A stretch of DNA of 64,000 nucleotides, from NCBI GenBank assembly GCA_024114885.1, contig CP099425.1:2108001-2172000 (forward strand), written 5' to 3'. Within the stretch, counting starts at the first letter, position 1. Each line of letters begins with the position of its first letter. Shown one piece after another: positions 41,910 through 52,242 of the stretch. This DNA is from Septoria linicola (taxonomy: Eukaryota; Ascomycota; Dothideomycetes; Mycosphaerellales; Mycosphaerellaceae). The notes under the pieces were generated by a model. The model saw only the letters and a list, made by a program, of their open reading frames with translations. It was not told where the DNA came from and ran no database searches. A program made the position numbers and the translations under genes.

Positions 41910-42689
41910 TCAAAGCTCAACGAAGCTGTCAGCTATCGCCCGACACAGCTCCACGGCCACAGCAGTCCCCTTTTCTATCATATTCCCATCACTCTCAGCC
42001 GGCACGTGCATAAAAAGCGCCGGTCGCGCAGCATTCCCAGTCTCCTCCATAACACCACTCTTCCGACCAGTATACGCCAGACTGTTAAAGTAGATGTAAT
42101 CGCAAAGGTAGTGTCCCGGATCATGACTTTCTTGCAACTCAGCCCCACAGCCAGGGCGATCTTCCGGTATCCCGAGGACATTCGTTTGCCAATTCAATAG
42201 CACATCGTCATATTTTAATGATGTGGTCATTGTCGCAGGACAGTCAGAGAATATCGTGCTGCCTTCGTCTTCGGCGGGGACTTTGCCATCGAGGTCTTTA
42301 TTCTTTCCATAGCCATCGCGATGGCCGTAGCGTTCGATGCAGTAATACTCGCGACCAGAAGCCATGCCAATGTGCAGGATGACATCTACCGTGCCCTCAT
42401 AGTCGCTGTGTAGCTTGGGTACAAGCTCGCGAACTTCGTCAAAGGCGACACGAATTGGTGTTCCATAATGGATGATCCGGACCGCAGTATGTTTTGGCGA
42501 TGATGCAGGGAGGCGTTCGGGAAGCCTTCTTGCTATCTCAAACGATGGATTGACGGGATATTTCTCTTGGAAAGGCCCAAAGCCAGTCACGAGTATGGTC
42601 ACTTCTTTACTCTTCTGATGTGTTTCTGGCTCAAGAATATCTGCTTCGCCATTCGGTTTGCCAAGTGGCTGCTGGAAAGATGGTGCCAT
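41910..42689 (-). CDS. Pyroglutamyl peptidase I (peptidase C15)
   Basis: Cytosolic cysteine peptidase that removes N-terminal 5-oxoproline (pyroglutamate) from peptides. Single exon, 259 residues, somewhat longer than the bacterial enzyme. The N-terminal TGFGPFQEKYPVNPS (35-49) is the family signature. Catalytic candidates are E119 (YYCIERYG), C196 (GHYLCDYIYF) and H228 (FMHVP), in the family's order. The C-terminus is a helix (VAVELCRAIADSF). The gene lies about 4 kb from a hydantoinase/oxoprolinase-like gene, whose relatives act on the released 5-oxoproline; a functional link is possible but not shown. Confidence 0.92.
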   Translation of the reverse strand: MAPSFQQPLGKPNGEADILEPETHQKSKEVTILVTGFGPFQEKYPVNPSFEIARRLPERLPASSPKHTAVRIIHYGTPIRVAFDEVRELVPKLHSDYEGTVDVILHIGMASGREYYCIERYGHRDGYGKNKDLDGKVPAEDEGSTIFSDCPATMTTSLKYDDVLLNWQTNVLGIPEDRPGCGAELQESHDPGHYLCDYIYFNSLAYTGRKSGVMEETGNAARPALFMHVPAESDGNMIEKGTAVAVELCRAIADSFVEL

Positions 42690-43029
42690 CCGATTGGTTC
42701 CATGCAGTGCTCGCGTGAGAGGCGTTGATCTAACGGCGAGCTATGGAGCACACTCTGAGTGCTTCGATGCAACGTATGCTAAAGCACAATCAAGCCTAGA
42801 CGTGCAGCTCTGATTGATTGTGAGAGTTGTGATTGTGACAGCTCGTTCAAGAAGTAATGCCTCCACAATTTAACCACTTATCCGGCACCAGCAGCCGAGG
42901 CTGCTCATGAACTTTGATTGGCCACATACATCGATAGCTCGTATCGCCAAGATCTTGCCCAAGATCAAGATAGTGAGCTGATGTGCTGATGTGCAAAGCA
43001 CAGGATGGCGTTATAGATGTAGTCGCAGC
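42690..43029. other. Intergenic region
   Basis: About 340 bp with no gene; upstream of the peptidase gene and downstream of SUA5. Confidence 0.6.
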
Positions 43030-44475
43030 TCATCCTTCGACTCTGATCTCTGCAGCTTTACGAAGTCTGTTCATGACCGCTGCCGCAGTTGATCCTTCGT
43101 CGTCATCGATGCCTTCCACGAAAATAGCATCTACGTTCTGTCTGTCCAGATCCCTCAATGCTGAAAAGATCCCTCGTGCAATATTGTCGGTCTCGAATCC
43201 CAGAGCAAGATCTAATACCTCGATGGGCCTGTCATCAAGCATAATGTTATGTCTCTCCAGTGTCGGCTTCGACCAATTGCTCCTGTGTAAGGACTGCAAC
43301 ATGCCTGCAAAACCTAGTCCATTGTCTTGAGGCGCATGGCCATTCTGCTCGTGGACCACATTCTGCTTGCACACAAGCAGATCTGACGGTGACGATGCAC
43401 TGGCTAGCTCCCATCGCTTCGTCCGGACGACTCCAATCTTGGCATTAGGTCCAAGCTGGGCGAGCAAATCATTGTTCGTGGGCGCGTTCTGTCCATCTTC
43501 GAACAGCACGACAGTGGCCTTTGGTGAGTAGTGCCTGTACTTCATTCCTGGGGCTCGAGGTTGTGACTCCTTCTCCGAGGTGTTCTTGTATCCGATTCGT
43601 GTATCTTCCCATCCAGGACAGGTGCGAATCTGCTCCAAGCTGATACCACCGGGTCGGAGGATCAAAGGTGGCTGCTGTGAAAAGCCATCCACTACTGTGC
43701 TTTCAACACCTACATCACACGGTCCACCATCGACGATTGTTTCTATCCGCCCGTCGAGATCATATGCAACATGCTCTGCAGCTGTCGGCGATGGCTTTGT
43801 GGACGCATTGGCAGAAGGTGCTGCAACCGGCACGTCTGCCAGAGAAAGCAGCGCCAGAGCCAGAGGATGTCTGGGCATCCGTGCACCGAACGTTTGCAGT
43901 CCTGCAGTCACCTCTGGAGCCAAAGGTGAGTTCTCTGGGTTCGGCAGAATTATCGTAAGCGGACCTGGCCAAAACTTTGCAATCAAGGGCTTGTATATGG
44001 CTGGGATTGGGTCCATATCGGTGGTACTGAGACTGTTGGCTGACGTTGATGAGTGTCCCTTGAGCAAGGATCTCAATTGCTGCAGAGAGTGGAAGTGAAC
44101 AATAAGTGGATTGTCGGAAGGTCTTTGCTTAGCTTTGTATATGCCTTTCACAGCACTACCTCTTGTTGCATCCGCACCTAGACCGTAGACTGTCTCTGTG
44201 GGAAATGCCACTGGGGTGTCGGACGACTTGAGCTTGGACGCCGCTAGCACCAAATGTTGTCCGTCGACAGATTTGTGGTTTACGCTGAAGCTCAGCTCGT
44301 CGAGGATGTCATCTGACACCTCTTTTGCCTCAATCGTGCCAGCATTTCTGACATCGACAGGCAATATCTTAGTCTCCATGGCTGAGACAGTCATTGCATG
44401 TCTTCGATATGTACAAATGCGATTGAGGTGTGATAGTCGAGTGACAGGTGGAGCTTTTAAAGCTCGGATGAGCAT
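43030..44475 (-). CDS. SUA5: Threonylcarbamoyl-AMP synthase Sua5
   Basis: Makes threonylcarbamoyl-AMP from Thr, bicarbonate and ATP, the first step of the tRNA t6A37 modification. Single exon, 481 residues. The YrdC domain spans about 80-290: FPTETVYGLGADAT, YKAKQRPSDNPLIVHF (the K..R..P loop), KFWPGPLTIILP, GARMPRHPLALALL, AAPSANASTKPSPT and VESTVVDGF. The Sua5 C-terminal domain follows (GMKYRHYSPKA to the end, with GIFSALRDLDRQNVDAIFVEGI). The first 27 residues are rich in Arg and Leu with no acidic residues, like a mitochondrial presequence. Met28 and Met33 offer cytosolic starts, in line with dual targeting known for this family. Confidence 0.96.
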   Translation of the reverse strand: MLIRALKAPPVTRLSHLNRICTYRRHAMTVSAMETKILPVDVRNAGTIEAKEVSDDILDELSFSVNHKSVDGQHLVLAASKLKSSDTPVAFPTETVYGLGADATRGSAVKGIYKAKQRPSDNPLIVHFHSLQQLRSLLKGHSSTSANSLSTTDMDPIPAIYKPLIAKFWPGPLTIILPNPENSPLAPEVTAGLQTFGARMPRHPLALALLSLADVPVAAPSANASTKPSPTAAEHVAYDLDGRIETIVDGGPCDVGVESTVVDGFSQQPPLILRPGGISLEQIRTCPGWEDTRIGYKNTSEKESQPRAPGMKYRHYSPKATVVLFEDGQNAPTNNDLLAQLGPNAKIGVVRTKRWELASASSPSDLLVCKQNVVHEQNGHAPQDNGLGFAGMLQSLHRSNWSKPTLERHNIMLDDRPIEVLDLALGFETDNIARGIFSALRDLDRQNVDAIFVEGIDDDEGSTAAAVMNRLRKAAEIRVEG

Positions 44476-44863
44476 TAATGGGAAGTTTTCTTGTTACAGA
44501 TGCAGACATACTTCCACAAAAAAAGTGACTCGCTGTCAGGGTTTGAGCTCGCGCTAAGCCACGTCAGCACGTGAGAGGCATGAGGCAGAGCAGACTCAAT
44601 GCGCTGAATGTCTTGCATTCGTATTGTTGCACTATTGATATGCTCCAAACATAGATTGAGAATATGGTGCTTGGAGTGGTATGCTCTGGAGATTAGGAAG
44701 GTGGGAAGTTGCGACCATGGGTTGGTCTTGGCAGGCAGGCACTTTACGCGTCTGAAGCGCGACACGTCTTGCCACGCCTGGTCAATAATCTCACGCGCCC
44801 ACATCGACATCCAACATCTCTCGACATTTTGTTGTGTTCAACAAAGGCTATCAAAACGCAATC
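44476..44863. other. Divergent promoter of SUA5 and MSH2
   Basis: About 390 bp; the frame of MSH2 remains open ten codons upstream of its ATG but with no better start. No other gene. Confidence 0.6.
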
Positions 44864-47647
44864 ATGGGCTCCAGGCCTGAGCTCAAAGTCGACGATGAAG
44901 CCGGCTTCGTCAAGACATTCCACCAACTGGAGATCAACAAGCCTACCGACACAATCAGGATATTCGATCGCGGAGACTTCCTATCAGCACATGGCGACGA
45001 TGCCGAGTACATTGCACGTGTGCAGTACAAGACTACATCGGTGCTGAAAACGCTAGGAAGGAGTCCTGGACTTCCATCTGTCACCATGACAGTGACCGTC
45101 TTCCGCACATTCATCCGAGAGGCCATCTTCCGGCTCGGACGACGAATAGAGGTACTCGAGACATCAGGCCGAAATCAGTGGAAAGTGACGAAGCAAGCTT
45201 CACCGGGCAACCTGCAAGACATCGAAGATGACCTCGGCGGGCATGTCGAATCTGCTCCAATCATCTTGTCAGTGAAGGTGTCAGCAAAGGCAAACGAGGC
45301 ACGCAATGTGGGAGTGTGTTTTGCAGATGCAAGTGTACGAGAGCTTGGGGTGAGCGAGTTCGTGGACAACGACATCTACTCCAATTTCGAATCTCTGATC
45401 ATTCAGCTGGGCGTCAAAGAATGTCTAATCCAGACAGACATGACCAAGAAGGATGCCGAACTGAGCAAGTTGCGAACGATTGCCGACAACTGCAACTGTG
45501 CTGTGTCAGAACGACCCGCAGGCGATTTTGGCAAGCAAGACATCGAACAAGACCTAAGGCGACTACTGCGGGATGAGAAGGCAAGCGGGACTTTGCCACA
45601 GACCGACCTCAAACTTGCCATGGGCTCAGCTGCAGCATTGATCAAGTACCTTGGCATCATGTCGGACTCGAGCAACTTTGGACAGTATCAGCTGTATCAG
45701 CATGATCTCAGCCAGTACATGAAGCTCGATTCCTCGGCACTGAAAGCACTGAATCTCATGCCTGGCCCAAAGGATGGATCAAAGACCATGAACTTGTATG
45801 GTTTGCTGAACCACTGCAAGACCCCGGTTGGCAGTCGCCTACTTGCACAATGGCTGAAGCAGCCTCTCATGAGCCTGGAAGAGATCGAGAAGCGCCAGCA
45901 ACTTGTAGAAGCATTCGTCAACGACACAGAGCTTCGACAGACACTTCAAGAAGAGCATCTGCGCTCAATACCAGACTTGTACCGCCTTGCAAAGAAGTTC
46001 CAGCGCAAGAAAGCCAATCTTGAAGATGTGGTTCGAGCGTATCAGGTGGCTATTCGCCTGCCTGATTTCATCGGCACATTTGAGGGCGTGATGGACGAGA
46101 CTTACAAAGACGCTTTGGATACAGTCTACACAAACAAGCTACGAGAATACTCTGACAGCTTTGTCAAGCTCCAAGAGATGGTGGAGACGACTGTCGATCT
46201 CGAGGCACTTGATAACCACGAATTCATCATCAAGCCAGAGTTTGACGACACACTTCGCGTCATTCGAAAGAAGCTCGACAAGCTGCGCTACGACATCACT
46301 CGTGAACACGAGCGTGCAGGTGACGATCTAGGAATGGACACCGAGAAGAAACTCTTGCTTGAAAACCACAGAGTGCATGGCTGGTGCCTACGACTGACGA
46401 GGACAGAGGCAAGTGTCATTCGAGGCAAGAAGCAATATCCAGAAATTGCTACTCAGAAGAACGGCACGTACTTCACGACACCGAAGCTGGCCGAGATGAG
46501 GCGAGAGTTTGACCAGTTGTCGGAAAACTACAATCGGACACAGAGCGGTCTGGTGACAGAGGTTGTCAACGTCGCAGCCTCGTACTGCCCCGTCATCGAG
46601 CAGCTTGCTGGCGTGCTTGCTCACCTCGATGTGATTGTTAGCTTCGCTCACGTCTCAGTGCACGCGCCCACAGCCTATGTGCGGCCAAAGATGCATCCTC
46701 GTGGCACTGGCAGCACAATCCTCAAAGAAGCCCGTCATCCTTGCATGGAGATGCAGGACGACGTCCAATTCATCACCAACGACGTCTCGCTAACACGAGA
46801 GGAGTCCGAATTCCTGATCATCACCGGACCAAACATGGGCGGCAAGTCCACCTACATTCGACAAATAGGTGTCATAGCACTCATGGCACAACTCGGCTGC
46901 TTCGTGCCCTGCTCAGAGGCAGAATTGACCCTCTTCGACTGCATACTCGCCCGAGTCGGCGCAAGCGACAGCCAGCTCAAAGGCGTCAGCACCTTCATGG
47001 CCGAAATGCTCGAAACATCCAACATCCTCAAGACCGCCACAAAAGAGTCTCTCGTCATCATCGACGAGCTCGGTCGCGGCACGAGCACATACGACGGCTT
47101 CGGCCTCGCGTGGGCGATCAGCGAGCACATTATCAAGGAAATCGGCGCATTCAGCATGTTCGCCACGCACTTCCACGAACTCACCGCTCTGGTCGATACG
47201 TACCCACAAGTGCAGAACCTCCACGTCGTGGCGCATATTGGCGATGGATCGGAAGATGTCAGCATGAACGGCAGCGACGCGACTAACAATCGACGCCGTG
47301 AGGTAACACTCCTCTACAAAGTCGTGCCAGGCATTTCAGACCAATCTTTCGGTATTCACGTCGCAGAGCTCGTGCGCTTCCCGCAGAAAGTCGTGAACAT
47401 GGCGAAGCGGAAGGCAGATGAGCTTGAAGACTTCTCTGGCAAGAATGAGCAGCTTAATGTCCAGGCGAGCAAGGAAGAGGTGGAAGAAGGTAGTCGGCTG
47501 TTGAAGGAGATTCTGAAGAAGTGGAAGGAACAGGTCGAAGCTGAGGGTCTGGGCAAGGATGAGCAGATTCAGAGGATGAAAGATCTTGTGCAAGGGAATG
47601 AGCGATTGTTGGCGAATCCGTTCTTCAAGACTGTGAAGGCACTGTAA
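44864..47647 (+). CDS. MSH2: DNA mismatch repair protein Msh2
   Basis: MutS homologue that pairs with Msh6 or Msh3 to recognise mismatches and loops in the nucleus. Single exon, 927 residues from the ATG at 44864 (MGSRPELKVDDEAGFVKTF), which matches the family N-terminus. Domains in order are: MutS I (mismatch binding, residues about 15-130), connector (about 150-290), lever and clamp (about 300-640, with LNLMPGPKDGSKTMNLYGLLNHCKTPVGSRLL), and the ATPase. Walker A is GPNMGGKST near 656, followed by DCILARVGASDSQLKGVSTFM (signature), Walker B VIIDELGRGTSTYDGFGLAWAI and the ATHFHELTAL histidine loop. The coiled C-terminal part ends at KTVKAL. Intact; no frame breaks. Confidence 0.98.
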   Translation: MGSRPELKVDDEAGFVKTFHQLEINKPTDTIRIFDRGDFLSAHGDDAEYIARVQYKTTSVLKTLGRSPGLPSVTMTVTVFRTFIREAIFRLGRRIEVLETSGRNQWKVTKQASPGNLQDIEDDLGGHVESAPIILSVKVSAKANEARNVGVCFADASVRELGVSEFVDNDIYSNFESLIIQLGVKECLIQTDMTKKDAELSKLRTIADNCNCAVSERPAGDFGKQDIEQDLRRLLRDEKASGTLPQTDLKLAMGSAAALIKYLGIMSDSSNFGQYQLYQHDLSQYMKLDSSALKALNLMPGPKDGSKTMNLYGLLNHCKTPVGSRLLAQWLKQPLMSLEEIEKRQQLVEAFVNDTELRQTLQEEHLRSIPDLYRLAKKFQRKKANLEDVVRAYQVAIRLPDFIGTFEGVMDETYKDALDTVYTNKLREYSDSFVKLQEMVETTVDLEALDNHEFIIKPEFDDTLRVIRKKLDKLRYDITREHERAGDDLGMDTEKKLLLENHRVHGWCLRLTRTEASVIRGKKQYPEIATQKNGTYFTTPKLAEMRREFDQLSENYNRTQSGLVTEVVNVAASYCPVIEQLAGVLAHLDVIVSFAHVSVHAPTAYVRPKMHPRGTGSTILKEARHPCMEMQDDVQFITNDVSLTREESEFLIITGPNMGGKSTYIRQIGVIALMAQLGCFVPCSEAELTLFDCILARVGASDSQLKGVSTFMAEMLETSNILKTATKESLVIIDELGRGTSTYDGFGLAWAISEHIIKEIGAFSMFATHFHELTALVDTYPQVQNLHVVAHIGDGSEDVSMNGSDATNNRRREVTLLYKVVPGISDQSFGIHVAELVRFPQKVVNMAKRKADELEDFSGKNEQLNVQASKEEVEEGSRLLKEILKKWKEQVEAEGLGKDEQIQRMKDLVQGNERLLANPFFKTVKAL

Positions 47648-47981
47648 ACTTGGCCACTGGCGAGGATGTTTCTACTACCATTAGCTCCACGAAGCAAGAC
47701 ATGCTGGAAACGTACGGGTCAACTTGTAGATGTACTGTAGAATGAATAATGGAAGTGTTCGGGCCTCTCTAGGCTGTTCATTCTGTTTCGCGCGTCCATA
47801 TGGCTACAAAAAGTTCATCCCCCTTCCATCCTGCTCAAGTCCGCAGGCCTCACCCACAGATAGCTTGTCACGGAAATCGTTGTTGCTATTGCAGGCGCAG
47901 CCGATATGCAAGAAACGCTCACTTTTCGCTGGAGGTCAGATAAAAATGCTTTTGCCGGCCGTGATTACACTATGATTGACT
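47648..47981. other. Intergenic region between convergent MSH2 and BFR1
   Basis: 3' flanks only; nothing recognised. Confidence 0.6.
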
Positions 47982-49727
47982 CTACGCGGTAGTCTTTTCT
48001 TCAATGGTGGCAGTCTTGATGCCATCGGTGACCTCGGCGGTGCCGTCATGAGCACCGGCGGAGGTGGATCCATTGACCTGCTTCTCGGCAGCTGGCTTAC
48101 CAGTGTGCGCCTCGGCAGCTTCAGCCTCGAGACGGTCAATCTCCTTTTGAGCGTTGGCGACGTTCTCCTTGGTCTTGCGGTCCTGGTCCTTCTTCCAGAA
48201 TTCGAGCTTCTCCTTCAGTTTCTCAACGACAGCAGGGACATCGGCTTGCGACATAGGTGGGTCGACGTTGACTTGTGCAAGAGCCGAGATGGTTCCAAGA
48301 TCGAGGTTGAATTTGCTGGTCTCAGGTGCTGGCGAGGCAGCTCCGTTTGGTGCAGCGCTGCCCTTTCTGCCCTTCTTCTTCTTGCCTCCGCCTCCCACAA
48401 AGTATGCCTCGTCGTCATCGCCCTTCTTCTTTAGTGCAGTACCCTTGATTCCGGAGTCGTCAACCTTGCGGAAATCAGTTGCAGCGAATTGACCCGGACC
48501 GGTGGCTTGCTGGGTGTCAACAGTGGATCCAAAGCGGGTGAGCAGCGAGCGGGTGACGCGAATCTCCTCGTCGTAGGCGGGTGCACTGGCTTCTTCGAGC
48601 TTAGACTTGGCAGCTTCTTGCCGCCTTCCGCGGTGGTACGCATCGTTTTCTGCTCGTCGCTTCTCCTCACGGATGCGCTTGGCTTCGCGCTCGTACTCGA
48701 CGGCGGCGCGGCGCTGGGTGTAGTACTGGTCCTTGATCTCCTTGACTGCAGTGTACTTCTTTTGCTGCTGCTCGTGGATCTTGGTACGCTCGTCACGCAG
48801 GGCATTCAGACTCTTGAAAGCCTCGTCCTGCTCGGCCTTGATCGCGTCCAGTTCAGCCGTGATTTGGGAGTAGCGGTCAGACAAAGCACGCGATTCAGGG
48901 TCATCAAGCTGCTTCCTAAGCTCGGCAATCTGAGCCTTGACGTTGTCGATGTTCTTCTGGATCTGGTCGGTCTCGCTGAAGCTCTTCTTGGTCTGTGTCA
49001 GAGTTCGAATCTCGTCCAATGCCTTCTTCTCTTCAACAAGCTTCATGGTACCAGAGTCGACCTGGGCACGACGGCGATCAATCTCCTGCTGAACTTGCTC
49101 GGCGCTGGAGAATTTCTGCTTTGACTTCTTGTCTTTCGAGTCGGAGATAAATGCCTTGAGTTTGGTGTCCAATTGCTTGATGTTGTCCATGACTGACGTG
49201 CGGCCGCTCTTGCTGTTCTGCTGGGTGTCGCGAATCGATTTCAGTTCGGCGCGGAGTTCAGCCTGGCGCTTGCCAGCTGGTGAGTCCTTGTTGTTTGGCT
49301 TCGCATTTTCAAGCTTGGCCTTGATTTGTCTCTGTCGTACATGTCAGCCATTGGGTGTCAAGGAACAGTGCAACTATCATGGCGGCATGCAGAGCAATTG
49401 GGCGATGCAGGTCCCGCACAGTCTGAAAACTCCTGCGGCCACGCGCGCATTTGCACGGAGAAGCGCAGGACAACGCAATAAATATAGATATACTGGGCCC
49501 CACTTGGAATATGCGGTCTGCCGCTTCGAATCCAATGCCATCCAAGGGATTGTGCCTTTTCTTGCCATGAGCGGCAACAACAGAGACTGTCATCCACTTA
49601 CCAGACGTTCTTCCTCAGCCTTGAGCTCTTTCTCGGCTTGAGCAAGATTCTTCTTGTACACCTCTTCGTCGGGTCGCTCTGGCTTCGCAACTGCTGCCGG
49701 CGCAGCTTTCGCGGCGGTGTCGGCCAT
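47982..49727 (-). CDS. BFR1: Bfr1-like polysome-associated coiled-coil protein
   Basis: Related to yeast Bfr1, an mRNP/ER-associated protein that binds polysomes and affects secretion and chromosome segregation. Exons are 49602-49727 and 47982-49331 (491 aa). The 270 bp intron (GTAAGT..ACAG) is long for this window. Exon 1 begins MADTAAKAAPAAVAKPERP and joins EERL to RQIKAKLENAKPNNKD. Most of residues 20-330 form coiled coil, including KLKAFISDSKDKKSKQKFSS, RRAQVDSGTMKLVEEKKAL and the Bfr1 signature AYFVGGGGKKKKGRKG. A C-terminal helix (EKLKEKLEFWKKDQDRKTKE) and a low-complexity tail finish it. Strong family match. Cytosolic and ER-surface location is from the family. Confidence 0.92.
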
Positions 49728-50165
49728 GGCGAGAATCGGGGGAGGGCGATGAGGTGGTCGTGACCAGGAGATTAAAGGGCGTAGATGTTGAGTATATACT
49801 ACCGACGGCAATCCATCAATGTCAATTAGTGCAGAAGGTACTGTGGTCGTTATTTAGAAACGTAAAGAAGCCGATTGAGGTCGCCAAGCAAGATTGCGTT
49901 TGTGCCCGTGCGCCACGCTAGCGGAAGTGATGGTTACTCTTGCTCGTGAACTCATGGCTATCATAACAGAAGTCATGTATAAAAGGCGCGTAGATCAAAG
50001 TATGGCTCGCTCTCCATACTACTACGCTGTCCTACCACAAGTGCTGCTTGTTTGCCTCCGATAGTTTGCAACCTTCCCACCTCCCGTTCCTTGGTTGTAC
50101 TCCTTGTTTGCAAAACTCAATTGATCTGGCACATCTGCCGACCGTAACTAACTTGGGAGTCCTCT
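49728..50165. other. Divergent promoter of BFR1 and the PQ-loop gene
   Basis: Contains a TATAAAA at 49979-49985 oriented toward the PQ-loop gene, about 180 bp before its ATG. Confidence 0.55.
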
Positions 50166-50999
50166 ATGGATAAACCAGCCATCGCCAACACCTTTGGCAC
50201 GCTGGGTGCAGTCTTCTGGTCCATACAACTCCTACCTCAAATCTGGCTGAACTACCGTCGTCACAATGCCACGGGCCTTCGACCATCCATGATGATGCTC
50301 TGGGCATGGGCAGGTGTTCCTCTCGGAGTGTACAATATTGTACAGAATCTCAATCTCGCCTTGCAAGTCCAGCCGCAGATCCTTAGTCTGCTGAGCCTGT
50401 TGACCTGGATTCAGTGCTACTACTATGAGCACAATTGGTCGTTATGGAAAGCCACAAGCATCGTAGTGCCCATCGCAGCATTGATGGGTGGCACTGAGCT
50501 GGGCTTGGTGTATGCTCTGAGGCATGGCAGGGCGAGAGAAGTAGACTGGCCTGTAACGCTCATGGCTGTGTTGGCTGCTTTGCTACTAGCACTTGGCGTT
50601 CTGAGGCATTACTGGGACACTTACACTCACCGCACTGTTCGAGGCATTTCCTTCGTGTTTGTAGGCATCGATGCCCTTGGCGATCTGGCCTCTATCATCT
50701 CCGTGGTATTCGAGCGACAGCTGAACATTCTTGCTCTTGTGACATACGGCGTGGAGTTGACCCTATGGACTGGGATATTCGCGGCTGGTGGGTATTACAA
50801 TCTGAGACCATGGCTGAAGCAGAGGTGGACCAGCCGAAATCAAGACGACCCTTTGTCTGATCCTGGAAACTCAGCAATGCCAGAGGAGGAAAGGAGCCCA
50901 GTGGCATTGCACGATCGACCTTCTTCCACCTCCGTGTTTAGGACCACATCGTCAGATGTTGGAATTCGCCAGCGCAGCCACGCAGCAATTCAGGCCTGA
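50166..50999 (+). CDS. PQ-loop repeat membrane protein
   Basis: Seven-helix protein of the PQ-loop/SWEET-like group, often vacuolar amino-acid exporters; the substrate is unknown here. Single exon, 277 residues. The first PQ-loop is SIQLLPQIWLNYRRHNATG (residues about 19-37) with the paired PLGVYNIVQNLNLALQVQP. The second repeat (TVRGISFVFVGIDALGDLAS, about 155-175) lacks the Pro-Gln pair, as in many fungal members. The C-terminal 60 residues are hydrophilic and Ser/Pro-rich. It starts at the first ATG after a TATA-containing promoter. Confidence 0.88.
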   Translation: MDKPAIANTFGTLGAVFWSIQLLPQIWLNYRRHNATGLRPSMMMLWAWAGVPLGVYNIVQNLNLALQVQPQILSLLSLLTWIQCYYYEHNWSLWKATSIVVPIAALMGGTELGLVYALRHGRAREVDWPVTLMAVLAALLLALGVLRHYWDTYTHRTVRGISFVFVGIDALGDLASIISVVFERQLNILALVTYGVELTLWTGIFAAGGYYNLRPWLKQRWTSRNQDDPLSDPGNSAMPEEERSPVALHDRPSSTSVFRTTSSDVGIRQRSHAAIQA

Positions 51000-51635
51000 T
51001 GTGTTGTTGTTTGGGGCAAGACGTTCAGATGAAAGGCAACGTAAGGCCCTTGATCAATTCCCACTATGAGGTGCCTGGAAACAGTCGAGGAACGTGGCCA
51101 TTCCTTGATCGAAGAAGCCTCGATGTCTATCTTGCTTGAACGTCTACTCGATCACGTCGAGTGAATTGACGGACCGAGTTATTCATGATCCGTCATGAAC
51201 GACTTCTGCTCATCGATCAGCGACCATGCCATTGAGCTCTGAGAGTCTCACAACAGAAGGGCTCAAGGTTTTGGAAGCGCATACGCCCAGCCATTGCTCC
51301 CTTTCGCACCATCCTCTCAATGGTGATATGCCAATGGATCTGCAACATTCACAACATCAAAGATGTTGGCCAATGTGAGTGGCGTGATCGTCGAGTATCA
51401 GCAGCTGCGTTGGGTGCGTGACTTCTAAACCTCACAAAAAGTGGCAAACTTCACATTTGTTCACCGCGAAAGCCGCATTAGCTCGTGCACCTCGCTCACT
51501 AGTACCGCTGCGAGTCACACAGCCATCACAAACCTCACTTTCGCCAAACAATTCTAATCTCTTCCGCTTCTCACTCAACAACAACAACAACCACAAACAC
51601 ACAACCACGACAAGCAAACAAGCACAAACACCAAC
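51000..51635. other. Intergenic region and leader of the 51636 gene
   Basis: The last 60 bp carry CAA-rich runs (AACAACAACAACAACC and CACAAACACAC), typical of fungal leaders. No gene. Confidence 0.55.
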
Positions 51636-52242
51636 ATGACCAACGACGACACCACCTCCACTACCTGTAAGCTCTGTCGCGTTACATACTGCTTGTGCAC
51701 TCACTGACCGTCACTTCTAGCGGGCTCGGGCAACCTCACCGCCTCCACGATGCCAACCAGCAAGTCGGCGGCCTTTAGTGACAGCGGTTCCGTCAACTCG
51801 GCCCCCATCAACTATCCAACCGGCCACCCCGGCACCCGCGCCAACACCATCAATGGCGACACCAACCCACTGAGCGAGATTCACGCTCACCACGTTCACG
51901 CTCGCCTTATGAGCACTCTCTCGGCCAGCACGCGCCCCTCGCTGCTCTCCAGTGTCGGTATGTGCATCTAATTTGTTTTTACTCACTCGGATAAAACTGA
52001 CGCATACAGACAACGAGCTCGAGCGCATTGACACCGACGAATCTGAGGGCGTTCTCGAGTTCAACAATTGGGGCGACGAGGCTGAAGATGCCATCCACGC
52101 TGCTCTCGCTAAGCTGGCCCAGCTGGCTCGCGACGAGCACAAGGCAAACCCAGAGAAGACTGTCGAGCAGTACTTTTCTCAGCGTCTCGGAAAGTTGCTC
52201 ACTCAGGGAGAGGTCCAGTTCGACTCCCGCTACCTGAACTGA
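51636..52242 (+). CDS. Small conserved fungal protein, function unknown
   Basis: Three exons: 51636-51666, 51721-51957 and 52010-52242 (166 aa), with introns of 54 and 52 bp. Exon 1 has only 10 codons plus one base (MTNDDTTSTT). The N-terminal half is Ser/Thr/Asn-rich. A His-rich segment (EIHAHHVHARLMSTLSAS) leads to a helical C-terminal half (VDNELERIDTDESEGVLEFN and LAKLAQLARDEHKANPEKTV), ending DSRYLN. No signal peptide or membrane segment. I do not recognise the family, but strict splice frames and a structured C-terminus indicate a real gene. Confidence 0.8.

Noticed and set aside
46741..47286. 181-codon Arg/His-rich frame
   Set aside because: Shadow frame inside MSH2.
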